Below are positions 33,401-46,945 of a DNA stretch of 64,000 nucleotides, piece after piece. Position numbers and translations under genes: made by a program. Numbering within the stretch: the first letter of the stretch is position 1; each line of letters starts with the position of its first letter. The stretch is from Cepaea nemoralis (Eukaryota > Mollusca > Gastropoda > Stylommatophora > Helicidae): contig JACEFZ010011081.1 of NCBI GenBank assembly GCA_014155875.1, forward strand, positions 324,501 through 388,500, written 5' to 3'. The notes below the pieces were generated by a model. That model searched no databases. It saw only the letters and a program-made list of their open reading frames with translations, and was not told where the DNA came from.

Positions 33401-34535
33401 TAGAAAAAGCATCTGAATCATAAATAAGATCAGCTTCGCAACGTGTACACTCTAGAAGTGGCAGTTGAGGCATAGATAAGTTCAACTGATCAACGTCCTC
33501 ACTTTAGAATAAGCCGTTGAGGCATAAATAAGATCATTTGCGCAACTTGCTCACTCTAGAAGAAGCCGTTGAGGAATAAATCAGATCAGTTGCGCAACGT
33601 ACTCACTCTAGAAGAAGCCGTCGAGGCATAAAAAAGATCATTTGCGCAACTTGCTCACTCTAGAAAAAGCATCTGATACATAAATAAGATCAGTTGCGCA
33701 AGGTACTCACTCTTGAAAAAGCCGTTAATTCATAAATTAGATAAGTTGTGCAAAGTGCTCACTCCAGAAGAAGGCTTCATGGCATAAATAAGTTCAGTTG
33801 CTCAACGTGCTCACTCTAGACGAATCCGTTGAGGCATAGATAAGTTCAGTTGCACAACGTGCTCATTCTAGAAGAAGCCGTTGATGCATAAATAAGATAA
33901 GCTGCGCAATATTGACTCTAGAAGAATCTGTTGAGGCATTAATAAGATCAGTTGCACAACGTGCTCACTCTAGAAGACGCCATTGAGGAATAAATAAGAT
34001 AAGATGCGCAACGTGCTCACTCTAGAAGAAGCCGTTGTGGCATAAAGAAGATCAGTTGCATAACGTTCTCACATTAGAAGAAGCCGTTGAGGCATAAATA
34101 AGATCAGTGGCGCAACGTTCTAAATAAAGACAAAGCATCTGAAGTATAAATAAGATCATTTACACAACGTGCTCATCCCAGAAGAAGCCTCTATGGCATA
34201 AAGAAGTTCAGCTTCGCAACATGCTTACTCTAGAAGAATTCGTTGATTCAGAAATAAAATCAGTTGCGCAACGTGCTCACAATAGGAGAAGCCGTTGAGG
34301 CATACATAAGTTCAGTTGCGCAACGTGCTCAATCCAGAAGAAGCCGTTGAGGGATAAAAAAGATCAGCTTCGCAATGTGCTCTCTCCAGAAGAAGCCTTT
34401 GTGGCATATGTATGCTCAGTTGCGCAAAGTGGTCACTCTAGAAGAATCCGTTGAGGCATAAATAGGTTCAGTTGCACAACGTGCTCACTCTAGACGAACC
34501 ATTGATGCATAAATAAGTTCAGTTGCTCAACGTGC
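27460..34535. repeat. 52-bp satellite, array B (about 136 units)
   Basis: A 7-kb array of the same 52-base unit as arrays A and C, all in one orientation. Most units keep GTTGCGCAAC or a one-base variant. Three near-perfect units occur at 27,945-28,095 (GATCTCTTGAAAAAGTGCTC). A higher-order pattern of about 470 bases (9 units) is visible: GTTCTCTCTC followed by AGAAGAATCC recurs at 29,561 and 30,031. The stretch from about 32,440 to 34,420 matches array A unit by unit. No gene is seen. Confidence 0.95.
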
Positions 34536-34542
34536 TCATATA

Positions 34543-36206
34543 ACAGAGTAACAGTTAATATGATGTATATAAACGGAGTCCCGGTTGTAGTTTCATAGGT
34601 GTTATTTGACGGAATACATCAGAATATATAAAACAGGTTACAAGAGGTTTTCTATATTACAATCGATGTTGTCAATTCAAGGTCCAGGCAGTAACTAACT
34701 TCTCTAAGCCCCGCGTCACGGCTTGAGCGTCCTTCGTTACGTTTTCATAGGATGCTCAACCGTGCCTAGTCTTTGCACATTATCCCCTCCTAAGCTACTA
34801 ACAGAGATGGTGCTCTGTTACAGTCCTCCCTTTCTTTAAGAAGACTTTTCTTGAAAAGTCTTAATCCCTAACCTACTTATTCTAATTATTCTTTCCCTCA
34901 CTAAAACCTTAACCCCAATATTATTTCTCCAACCCATCTTAAACTAACCCCCTCTTAACCAATGAACTTTATTTCTATTCCTTCGAGTCCAATTCTCCAC
35001 TTGTCTCTTATAGCTAACCGCTATGTTCTGTTATAGATCTTTGTGAAGTGATACTTCTTCTTCGTTTCTGTATATGAGCCTACAAGGTTTCATTTAAAAA
35101 AAAAAACACAGTTCATAAGGAAATCCACATATATATAGGTATCTATTATACATCATAATATTTCTGCCTTACAAAATCTCAGTTTTATACAACACATCAC
35201 AACATATATGTGTACCTTTTCGAAATACTTCTTCTTCTCTTCATAAGCGATCCGCTTAAACCTTTTCATCACGAGCATATATACCAATATCTGATCTCAA
35301 CTATAAAAATTCAAAATGCCGTACTCTTCCGAAAATACTCCATACTCCATATCATTATCACCAACAGGTCTATTATTGGTGTGGACCTCAGCATTACTAA
35401 TTCTCCACATTCAACCAACCTGAAGTCACTCGCACTAACACACGATAGGAAGACAAAGAATCGGTGCGCACCGGAAAGTCAAAGAACTAGAACTCTTCCT
35501 CACAAAAACTACACTCACACTTACCCCCTATGTCACCTTGAGACTTTATGCAGTAAAGTCTAAAAAAAATACATATCTCTCACAATTCAATTATACCATT
35601 TATTATGGCAATTTCATATTATATCTCCGAATCTCACCTAATTATTTAATCTCTGACTAAAACAGATATCCCCAACATCAAACACCAAAATATTATCCAC
35701 CCCTAAATGTCTATATATTACAGACACTACTGATATTATGGCTCTGAACCTTACCTCAACCATAGCAACCTCGCATTAGTAATGTCAACCACGAAACACA
35801 TCCCGAGGACACAAATCAAAAAGTCCATTATGGGCCCTATCACTCAAGACCTCCTCCAACATTATAAATATTACCTATCATAACCAAATCTCTCCTATAC
35901 CTCACTCAGAATTCCTTATTAATCTCGCCGAAAACTTCAGCAATCCACTAATGTCCATTTATTATGGGCATATCTCCTAAAACCCCTACTTGTCAATTTA
36001 TGCCGTTATCAACAGCAACAAAATACCGCCACTGAACTCATGTCTGTGACCTTCTAACCCATCACTGCTTGCAATCAACGTTATTCTTTCTCAGTCCATA
36101 TATCACGGACCCCCAAAACCTCATGGCATTTTATCTATGTTCGCTGTGACCACAGCACTCCACACATGACAATGTCCATTTCTCACGAAATAGAACACAA
36201 CAGTAA
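34543..36206. other. Cytosine-rich, guanine-poor spacer, no supported gene
   Basis: ACAGAG at 34,543-34,548 is also found at the far end of the LINE (38,802-38,807). The strand is rich in A and C and poor in G, like the LINE downstream, so this may be its decayed 5-prime region. AAGACTTTTCTTGAAAAGTCTT-type inverted sequence occurs near 34,840. A 117-codon frame at 35,210-35,563 starts with GTG and resembles nothing known. Called by composition only. Confidence 0.4.
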
Positions 36207-36575
36207 GCATCCATCATACATAAAGACAGACTACAACAAGAACATATCATACAGAGGGCAATACAACTCACAAAACAGACTGACAGGAATGCACCACACC
36301 TAAACACACTAGAATCACAATTAGAACAACACCAGCAACACACATTCCGTGGTGCACTCCTTCGAACTAAACTTACTAACATATCAGAAGAAAGTCTCAA
36401 TAGACAGCACCTTGCATTAGAGCAAAACATTCAACGCAACAGACAAATAGGAGCAATAACAGACATGCAAGGAAACACACAAACAGAGACAGTACATATA
36501 CTAGAAACATTCCAACAGTACTACACTGACCTATATACAGCAGAACCCGCCAACACACACACACACACAAAATAG
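36207..36575 (+). pseudogene. LINE-C connector upstream of reverse transcriptase
   Basis: An open stretch reads KDRLQQEHIIQRAIQL, later FRGALLRTKLTNISEESLNR and ETFQQYYTDLYTAEP, the segment usual between endonuclease and RT in L1/Tx1-type LINEs. It ends at TAG 36,573-36,575, just after an AC run. The RT then resumes in another phase after an A run, so two small frameshifts lie between 36,550 and 36,600. Confidence 0.65.
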
Positions 36576-36598
36576 GTTCCTAAAATACACAAAAAAAA

Positions 36599-37888
36599 TT
36601 GTCAAACACAGATAAAGACACACTAGACACAGAGCTTACATTAGCAGACATAACACATGCACTCAATCAAATGCAAAAAGACAAAACACCAGGAACAGAT
36701 GGACTCACAGTAGAATTCTACCAACACTTCTTTCCTATCCTAGGCAATTTCCTTCTAAAAGTCTACCAAGAAGCTTTTAACAAACAAGAACTCCCAAACA
36801 CTTGCAATATGTCATATATAACACTCATACCTAAAGAGAACACAGACAAAACACAGCTGAAAAACTATAGACCCATCTCCTTATTAAACACAGACTACAA
36901 AATTCTAGCAAAATCACTTGCAAACAAAATTAAAAACTTCATGCCATCACTCATCCACCCAGACCAACAGTGCAGTATTCAACACAGAAACATACACCAA
37001 CATACACACTTCATTAGGGATTTCATTACATACACCCACCAGAAAGACTGTCAATCCTCTCTCTTATCTTTAGACCAGGAGAAGGCCTTTGACAGAATCT
37101 CACACTTATACTTACACAAAACACTAGCACACTGTAACATAGGACAGTACTATAGACAGTGGATAGAAATATTGTATAAAAATCCTGAAAGTAAGGTACT
37201 GGTGAATCATTCACTCACTGTCAGTTTCAGAATCAATAGATCTGTCAGACAAGGGTGTCCACTATCACCAGTCCTATATGTACTAACACTAGAACCACTC
37301 TTAGAAGCAATTAGACAGGACACTAACATTAAAGGTACATTTATACCAGGGTCTGGAGAGCGGAAATTAATTGCTTATGCAGATGACACCGCTTTCTTCC
37401 CTACAACCAACACTTCCATAACGAACATACTTCACACCTTCAGACAGTTTGGTGAAGGAAGTGGGGCCAAAATAAACATACAGAAGTCTAAAATAATGGG
37501 TCTGGGGAAGTGGAAGAATAAAGCAGATTTCCCCCAGGATCTAACAGTCACAGATAACATGAAGATTTATGGGATCACTTTTCCATCCAATCCCAGAAAA
37601 ACACACACAGGAACATGGCAATCACTGACAAAACAAATTATAGACATACTACATAGGTTAAAATACAAGACATCAACTATTTTTGTACGAAGCACTATTG
37701 TTAACACCTTCATCTTTCCTAAAATACTATATTTAGCCACAGTGTTAGACCCCCCAAAACAAACAATCACAGACATAAACAAACACATCAGACAATTCAT
37801 CTTCAAAAACACAATCCACAGTATAAAGCACAAGACTTTAATACAAGAGAAGACTAGAGGGGGGGGGGGTAGCACTACAGGACCTTAA
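36599..37888 (+). pseudogene. LINE-C reverse transcriptase
   Basis: A 429-codon frame contains all RT blocks: KTPGTDGLTVEFYQHFF (residues 29-45), LKNYRPISLLNTDYKILAKS (87-106), IHPDQQC (119-125), LSLDQEKAFDRI (156-167, catalytic Asp), RQGCPLSPVLYVLTLEPL (217-234) and AYADDTAFF (259-267, catalytic Asp pair). LLNTDYKILAK is typical of the Tx1/L1 branch. The frame breaks at an 11-G homopolymer (37,859-37,869), after which the protein continues in another phase. That break could be a sequencing error or a real lesion. Confidence 0.88.
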
Positions 37889-38645
37889 CACAAAAATACA
37901 AGCATTAAGAATCAACCACATAGGACGCATCATCAATCATTCAGATCAACACTCGCTAGCATTATACTATATTGCAATTAGATTACACAGAATTAAGAAA
38001 ATAGACAAAACAACACCGCACTATTACGGCACACTACCGCACTTCTACAGAACATGTATGCAAGCAATTCAAGGTAATGAACACTTAATACAACAGACAA
38101 CCAAGCAGATATACAAATATTTAGTACAACAACAAGCCCCACCACTACACCTGAGAATCAAAAGAGGATACAAATATCACATGAAAGACTACAGCTGCAC
38201 CTTCACTAACTTACACAACAAACATATCACATCAAAATCCAAAGAAATAACATACAGGCTAATTTATAATATGACCCCGACAACAGAGAGAGCTGCACAA
38301 ACATCCAAGCAAATAGCCCCATGCAAATTATGTAGACAAAATATTCAGGAAACAGAGGACCATCTCTTCTATGAATGCCCAACAATCACAGCCACTAAGA
38401 CTGCACTGCAACAATTAATAGAAACACACACAAACAAGAAAACTGACGCTTATAAAGCCATTTTCCTAAATACAATACCCACAGCCACAAAAGACAAACA
38501 CACTAAACTTCTTGTTGCACTGGCGGAGTATAGAAACGTAATATGGTCGAGTAGAAACTCGGCCACCCACAATCACCAAACAATACAACCACACACACTA
38601 GCAAAGATTTTTCAACAGAAAATCGCCCAGCTATTCGCAGATTAA
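37869..38645 (+). pseudogene. LINE-C C-terminal domain with zinc motif
   Basis: Continues from VALQDLNTKIQALRI without a stop to TAA 38,643-38,645. Counting from 38,058, residues C89-x2-C92-x9-H102-x4-C107 (CKLCRQNIQETEDHLFYEC) form the Cys/His motif found at the C-terminus of this LINE group. If the preceding G homopolymer is miscounted by one base, RT and this domain would form one open frame of about 680 codons. Confidence 0.8.
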
Positions 38646-38942
38646 TAAACAAGAGCCACCCCCATCAAGTTTCACACTACATAACATACATGTTCAAACA
38701 CACACTCTCACAGTATATTTCTATACTCCGCATGTGTACCACTAAGCCCAATCATTGGGGAACAAAGCGCCAAATAACTGAATAAATGTCCCTTCTTTGT
38801 TACAGAGTCCCGGGGCCCAACCGAGACAGAACAATGGGACGGTGGCCTTTGTGAGTCAGTGGTCTTGTCGACCGACGGTTGACCTCGGTCGGAACAGCTC
38901 AGGTAAACTCTTTAGTGAACCTAATAAATTCCATTCTCTTTA

Positions 38943-38945
<3 letters not shown>

Positions 38946-39035
<90 letters not shown>

Positions 39036-39044
39036 CCCCCCCCC
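38946..39044. repeat. (CT)n microsatellite followed by C run
   Basis: About 88 bases of CT followed by 10-12 C. The reading frames across it are artefacts. Confidence 0.95.
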
Positions 39045-39943
39045 AAACATGAATGACTATACGCTGTATTCGCAATGTAAAAGCCTGCTTTTGTACATAA
39101 TAAACGGGATATTTATGTATACGCTGTATTCGCAAATGGACAATTTAACAAATTACAATCTGTTTACGCGCTCTCTCTTTATCCCTCCCCCTCCTCTCCC
39201 CCTCCCCAGCTCCCTCTCTCTCCCTCCCTCTTTGTTGACCGCTTTCCCGGTCCCAACCCAGCCCACCACAAGCAAATCCTGGGCACTTGCGATTAAGTCG
39301 AGGGCTGTCATTCAGCAATAATATTGAATTCACTTACAGGAAACTAAGCTTACATGAGGCTGCCTGCAGTGTAAAGCGTGGGGCGGCTTTTGCCGTTCCG
39401 ACCTTGACACCAACATTTCATTTAATGTATATATTGTGGGTGTGGAAGAGAACGCGTGGTGTGTTGAAGGTTTATAAGCGTGTGAGAATGATGGGTTTAG
39501 AGTGAACGAGGGGAAGGAATCATCACCACATCATAGTCGTTGTTGTCTCCGTCATCATTATCATCACCATTATCATCACCATTACCATCAATCACGTTAG
39601 AATGGGATGACTGAAAGCGTACGTCATTATCATAACTGTATATGTATGTTTTTGTTTCATTAACGCATGTGACATAACACTAACAAACGGCAACGCTCTG
39701 TAATATACACAAACAAAGAAACACGCATTGCACCTTGTAAATATACATTGCTTTGTATGAGGGCCACCCACTATTTAAAGAAAATATATTTACATTAACG
39801 GCGAAAAAAAAATTCCTTTATTTGTAAGGCATATTGATATATGCCAAGAGAAAATCAAATGTTTGTCTCACTTCTCTAAAAAAAAAAAAAAAAAATGAAA
39901 TCAAAGTTTTCTTTCGATTTTGCAAATCTGTAAGGAGTGGAAA
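39045..39943. other. Region upstream of eL39 copy 2
   Basis: TATACGCTGTATTCGCAA occurs twice (39,058 and 39,118). CATCACCATTATCATCACC repeats lie at 39,552-39,592. The last 150 bases are AT-rich and include a run of 17 A. A pyrimidine-rich stretch and TGTAAG at about 39,907-39,934 could be a 3-prime splice site. No TATA box or 5-prime exon could be confirmed. Confidence 0.45.
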
Positions 39944-40099
39944 ATGAGAGCCCGCAAAACATTTAAAATAAAAAGAAAGCTTGCTCGCAAGATGAAGCAA
40001 AACAGACCCATCCCTCAATGGGTTCGTATGAAGACCGGAAACACAATCAGATACAAAGTCCAAAGGCCACACGGAAGGCGTACTAAGCTCAAGATGTAA
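39944..40099 (+). CDS. RPL39: Ribosomal protein eL39, complete 51-codon frame (copy 2)
   Basis: ATG at 39,944 opens exactly 51 codons, the family length, ending TAA 40,097-40,099. It starts [20 protein letters not shown], continues [17 protein letters not shown] and ends RRTKLKM. eL39 lines the nascent-peptide exit tunnel of the large subunit. Positions 38-45 read KVQRPHGR, replacing residues that are nearly invariant in animals, including Trp to Gly. An alternative start exists: animal eL39 genes often have an intron just after the first codons, and an AG at 39,947-39,948 would allow an upstream exon to supply Met-Ser before Ala-Arg-Lys. The lack of introns in the rest of the frame also fits a retrocopy. 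Confidence 0.85.
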   Translation: MRARKTFKIKRKLARKMKQNRPIPQWVRMKTGNTIRYKVQRPHGRRTKLKM

Positions 40100-40180
40100 T
40101 CTCTTACATTCTAGAGTTTGGCTCCTAACAATTGTTTACATTGGTTTGTGCTTTGTGCTACTGCATCCTAGTTTGGCTGC

Positions 40181-40186
40181 AATAAA
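40181..40186 (+). promoter_or_regulatory. Polyadenylation signal of eL39 copy 2
   Basis: AATAAA lies 82 bases after the stop, followed by A-rich sequence including 12 A at about 40,225-40,240. Confidence 0.6.
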
Positions 40187-40433
40187 ATTTTCATTCTGAA
40201 AATAAAAAAATTTAAACAAATATTTAAAAAAAAAAAAACATAAAATTGTTATTAGTTCATCTGCACTTGATCTGACCAAGGTCACCAGCAGAGGTCGACA
40301 TCTGAACGACACACAGGGACGTGAAACCTCAATGGGCGGCTTTGACCCCTGGGGAACCGGGAGTCCTTATTATACAAAATAAAACGTGATTTCTTACTGT
40401 AAAAGAGTAAAATGACGCTTTTATATGCAATAA

Positions 40434-41912
40434 TGCTCATTGGGTGTACGATGCTAGTGCTGTCTTGTTATAGACTAATCTTGACTCATTGGGTGTACGA
40501 TGCTAGTGCTGTCTTGTTATAGACTAATCTTGACTCATTGGGTGTACGATGCTAGTGTCGTCTTGTTATAGACTAATCTTGACTCATTGGGTGTACGATG
40601 CTAGTGCTGTCTTGTTATAGACTAATGGCGACTCATTGGGTGTACGATGCTAGTGCGGTCTTGTTATAGACTAATCGCGACTCATTGGTGTACGATGCTG
40701 AGGGTCTTGTTATAACTAATGACGACATCTTGGGTGTACGATGCTATTGTCGTCTTGTTATAGTCTAATCTGACTCATTGGGTGTACGTACTAGTGCTGG
40801 CTTGTTATAGACTAATGGCGACTCATTGGTGTACAATGCTAGTGCTATCTTGTTATAGACTAATGGCGACTCATTGGGTGTACGATGCTAGGGTCTTGTT
40901 ATAGACTAATTGCGACTCATTGGGTGTACGATGCTAGGGTCTTGTTATAGACTAATGTTGACTCATTGGGTGTACGATGCTAGTGTCGTCTTGTTATAGA
41001 CTAATGGCGACTCATTGGGTGTACGATGCTAGTGCTGTCTTGTTATAGACTATGGCGACCATTCGGAGTGTACGTGCTAGTGCTGTCTTGTTATAGACCA
41101 ATGGCGACTCATTGGGTGTACGATGCTATGTCTTGTTTATAGACTAATGGCGACTCATGGGTGTACGATGCTAGTCGATGTCTGTTATAGACTAATGGCG
41201 ACTCATTGGTTGTACGATGCTATGTCGTCTTGTTATAGACTAATGGCGACTCATTGGTGTACGATGCTAGTGCTGTCTTGGTTTATAGACTAATGGCGAC
41301 TCATTGGGTGTACGATGCTAGTCTTCTTGTTATAGACTAATCGCGACTCATTGGGTGTACGATGCTAGTGCTGTCTTGTTATAGACTAATGGCAGCTCAT
41401 TGGGTGTACGATGCTAGTGCTGTCTTGTTATAGACTAATGGCGCTACATTGGGTTACGATGCTAGTGTCTTGTTATAGACTAATGGCGACTCATTGGGTG
41501 TACGATGCTAGTGCTGTCTTGTTATAGACTAATGGCGACTCATTGGGTGTACGATGCTATAGTCGTCTTGTTATAGACTAATCGCGACTCATCGGGTGTA
41601 CGATGCTAGTGCTGTCTTGTTATCGACTAATGGCAGCTCATTGGGTGTACGATGCTAGTGCAGTCTTGTTATAGACCAATGGCGACTCATTGGGTGTACG
41701 ATACTAGTGTCTTGTTATAGTCTAATGGCGACTCATTGGGTGTACGATGCTAGTGCTGTCTTGTTATAGACTATTGGCGACTCATTGGGTGTACGATGCT
41801 TGTATCGTCTTATTATAGACTAATGGCGACTAATTGGGTGATTTGATCAGTATCTTGTAGACCGTCTTTTTATAAACTAATGGCGACTAATTGGGTGTAC
41901 GATTGTCGCTTG
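40434..41912. repeat. 45-49 bp minisatellite (copy 2, about 31 units)
   Basis: Same unit as 441-2,795 but 0.9 kb shorter. It has many single-base indels (for example CTCATTGGTGTACGATGC and GATGCTATGTCGTC) and far fewer GGAACTCATT junctions. The array therefore differs from copy 1 in both length and unit composition. Confidence 0.95.
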
Positions 41913-42018
41913 TCGTCTCTGGAGGGACAGTAGAATCAACAAGCACACTTCAACTTCAATTTTTTCAGTGTTGGGTCTATTGCCAGACCTTTGTCTACAC
42001 ACCCCCTTTCCAGTCTTC

Positions 42019-42021
<3 letters not shown>

Positions 42022-42102
<81 letters not shown>
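42022..42102. repeat. (CT)n microsatellite (copy 2)
   Basis: CT run of about 81 bases, counterpart of 2,905-2,987. Confidence 0.97.
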
Positions 42103-44082
<1,980 letters not shown>

Positions 44083-44160
44083 CGATGCTAGTGTCGTCTT
44101 TTTATAGACCAATGGCGACTAACTAGGTGATGTGATCAGTATCTTGTAGACCGCCTTTGC
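44083..44160. repeat. Isolated degenerate minisatellite unit (copy 2)
   Basis: Counterpart of 4,896-4,970: ACGATGCTAGTGTCGTC with the TGATGTGATCAG variant. Confidence 0.7.
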
Positions 44161-44287
44161 CTCCATAAACATTTCCTGGTTCCCATTTATGCGTGAGTCG
44201 ACGAGGCGTCCAGGCCAGTTTAAAAAATGCCTCTTTGTGGGCAGGGATACAAAAACATGACCGACAGAAATGCGCACCAACCATTGA

Positions 44288-44407
44288 CCTATTTCCGCTT
44301 CCACTGGTCAACTGTATGTTAGAAAAAGACACACACACAAACACTGACCTATCTCCGCTCCCACTGGTCAACTGTATGTTAGAAAAAGACACACACAAAA
44401 TCACGCC
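44288..44407. repeat. 60-bp tandem duplication (copy 2)
   Basis: Counterpart of 5,101-5,220, with the same two units. Confidence 0.85.
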
Positions 44408-44639
44408 CCATTGCAGGAAACTTCCGTGTGTATGTGATGTAATGGGATGGAGCGAACGGATGAATAGATGGTCAGTCTTCTTATCACGTAGCGAACAGTG
44501 AGTGCACAAATCGACCCTCATCGACTGCGCTCCTGATATTATCGGTGTTAGCTCCTAAGGATCACGCTAATCCGTCAGCTTAAAACCCACGATGTGAGGG
44601 ATTAAAGTTAGCCAACAAAATACGTTGGAGATCATAATG

Positions 44640-45152
44640 AGATCTCACCCAACAGTGGTATAATCAAAACCGTAGAGGTTATACTGAGATCTCACCTAAC
44701 AGTGGTATAATAACAACGGTGAAGTTCATAATGAGATGTCACCTAAATAAACGGTGGAGTTCATGAGATCTCAACATTGGAACAATTGAAATGATTCAGT
44801 CCATCATGGGATCTGACCTAACAGTGGAATAATTAAAACAGGTGAGTTCATAATGAGATCTCACCTAATAGTGGAATAATCAAAATGGTGGAGTTCTTAA
44901 TGAGATCTCACCTAATAGTGGAGTAATCAAAATGGTGGAGTTCTTAATGAGATCTCACCTAATAGTGGAATAACCAAATTGGTGGAGTTCTTAATGAGAT
45001 CTCACCTAATAGTGGAATAATCAAAACAGTGGATTTCATAATGAGATCTCACCTAATATTGAATTATCAAAATTGTGGAGTTCATAATGAGATCTCACCT
45101 AATATTGAATGATCAAAATGGTGGAGTTCATAATGAGATCTCACCTAATATT
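44640..45152. repeat. 47-bp minisatellite (copy 2)
   Basis: Same unit with TGAGATCTCA as copy 1, uninterrupted because the 146-bp insertion is absent. It ends at the shared SINE. Confidence 0.9.
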
Positions 45153-45557
45153 AGTTTAGTTTAGTCGTTGGATCAACATCACGGCACACGGGTTTAACCC
45201 ATTAGTGCTCCGTTTTCCTCCTAACTCAAACCTGAGTCTGGAGAAAATCAGCTCAATGCACGAACTCCGTAGCATCGGCGAGGATCCTGAAATACTTGGG
45301 TGGATTTTTAACTCGAAATTTTGCCCGGTCAGCGCCGTTAAGCTACTCTTTTTCGATTCCCAACTGCCAAGGGATTTTTTTACGTGTGCAACAATACACA
45401 CGGCCGTCCGATCTCACTACCCAGAGACCAGGGGAAATTTTATTACTGGAAGTCCATGTGGATTATTTAAATAAATCCCGGTCCTCACCGGGGCCTGAAC
45501 CCAGGACCTCCAGCACTCGAGGCGGACACCATACCTCGAGACCACTCAGCCCCCTAA
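45153..45557 (-). mobile_element. tRNA-derived SINE, family 1, 405 bp (copy 2)
   Basis: Same site, length and 12-base TSD (TCACCTAATATT, 45,141-45,152 and 45,558-45,569) as 6,121-6,525. It therefore predates the split of the two copies. Confidence 0.88.
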
Positions 45558-45627
45558 TCACCTAATATTCACCTAGTCACCTAATATTGAATAATCAAAA
45601 CGGCTGAGTTCATCATATGATCTGTAG

Positions 45628-45940
45628 GTCAGCATGACCGAATGGATAAGAACGCGTGTTCTTAAACATCCGGTGTGCTGATGCCGAGGTAAGGGATTCA
45701 ACCCCTACACTGGCGGAAAGTTAGCCTAAAATGTTGACCTATCATCCTTGACTTAGGACGTAAATTACAAGTACCTCTGAAGTCGGAGTGGGTTCGTCTG
45801 ATGGCGAGGGACACTGTTAACAGTGAAAGCTAATCCACACGCAAAATTCAGCCCAGCACTACTAGAAGTAGTGTGTATGGACTACGCTTGAGTTCAAAGC
45901 TAGCGAGCGCAAAAAATAACAAAAAAAAAAACAAAAAAAA
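45628..45940 (+). mobile_element. tRNA-derived SINE, family 2 (copy 2)
   Basis: Counterpart of 6,596-6,899: tRNA-like head with B box GGGATTCAACCCC, and a longer A-rich tail than copy 1. Confidence 0.85.
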
Positions 45941-46510
45941 ACATGGGATCTCAACTAACGGTGGAATAATCAAAGCAGTGGCGTTCATCAACTTGCATCA
46001 CCATCTTTACCATCATTATGATCAGTAACAAAAGCAACAACAATAACATCAACAATCACTCGCCAATTCCGTTGTATCGACCAGATATTATTAAGTTATT
46101 ATTATCATCATCATCATATCAACAATATATACAATATCTAAACCCAGAAGCCACATACACTAAGCTGCACGATTTAATGCCTGTCGTATTTCGCTGCATC
46201 TCGTCAGGTGCATACTGCAGAGGTATATATCCGACTGCGAAATATGCCAGGCAATAAATCGTGCAGCATAATACATGTGGCTTCTAAGTTTAAATTCACT
46301 ACGGGAATACATTGTTTTGAATACACAATAACTACAACAATATATGCAACTACAACAGCAAAAATTGCTCACCATTACTCTTCACTCAACATAGCAATAA
46401 TTACTTACCATCACTCTTCACTCAGCATGACAGTCACTACTCTCCATTAGTCTTCACGCAGCATGACAGCAATTACTCACCATCACTCTTCGCTCAACAT
46501 GACATCAACT

Positions 46511-46712
46511 CCTCCGAAGTCGGAGAGTGTCTGCTTGCACGGCGAGGAACCACCAGTCTGCACACAATAAGCCAGACATGGGACAACGGATACTCACGCA
46601 AACCTCAGTCCTGTATGACATCACACTGATGTTGGACAACAGGATGTCTTCATCCGACATACAGGACTTCGCGTTGGAGATCACAGCCAGCGAACGCAAG
46701 CAAGCAAGCAAG
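46511..46712 (+). mobile_element. 202-bp insertion with 13-bp TSD and (CAAG)n tail (copy 2 only)
   Basis: CATGACATCAACT flanks it at 46,498-46,510 and 46,713-46,725. The insert ends in GCAAGCAAGCAAGCAAG, a short-period tail like those of non-LTR elements or SINEs. GACATCACACTGATGTTGGA and CTTCATCCGACATACAGGAC are internal. No promoter boxes are recognised; it may be the 3-prime end of an unidentified LINE. Confidence 0.8.
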
Positions 46713-46945
46713 CATGACATCAACTACTTACCATCACTCGTCACTCATCATGACAATAACTACTCATAATAACTCTAATAACCCTGGGAGGGCGGGGGGG
46801 GGGGGGGGGGGGGGGTGTCCGCCTCGAATGCTGGAGGTCCAGAATTCAAGCCCCGGTGAGGACCGGGATTTATTTCACGTGGACTTCTAGTAATAAATTT
46901 TCCATTGGTCTCTGGGTAGTGAGATCGGACGCCCGTGTATTGTTG

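Larger units (their letters stand above)
36207..38807 (+). mobile_element. LINE-C, Tx1/L1-like non-LTR retrotransposon
   Basis: The recognisable part runs from the pre-RT segment to the end of the 3-prime UTR, which has AATAAA at 38,782-38,787. Only RT and C-terminal domains are identifiable. The upstream endonuclease is not recognised. The sense strand is A- and C-rich, as in L1/Tx1-type elements. The ends are approximate; ACAG/AG repeats at 34,543 and 38,802 are short and only suggestive of a target duplication. The element occurs once in the window because the corresponding part of copy 2 would lie beyond the end. Confidence 0.8.

Noticed and set aside
35210..35563. A 117-codon frame in the C-rich spacer
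   Set aside because: It has a non-ATG start, no recognisable domain and a low-complexity composition.
46794..46815. Run of 22 G at the head of the rDNA-bearing SINE
   Set aside because: Possibly an assembly or sequencing artefact at a homopolymer. It is not interpreted as a functional G-quadruplex without read support.
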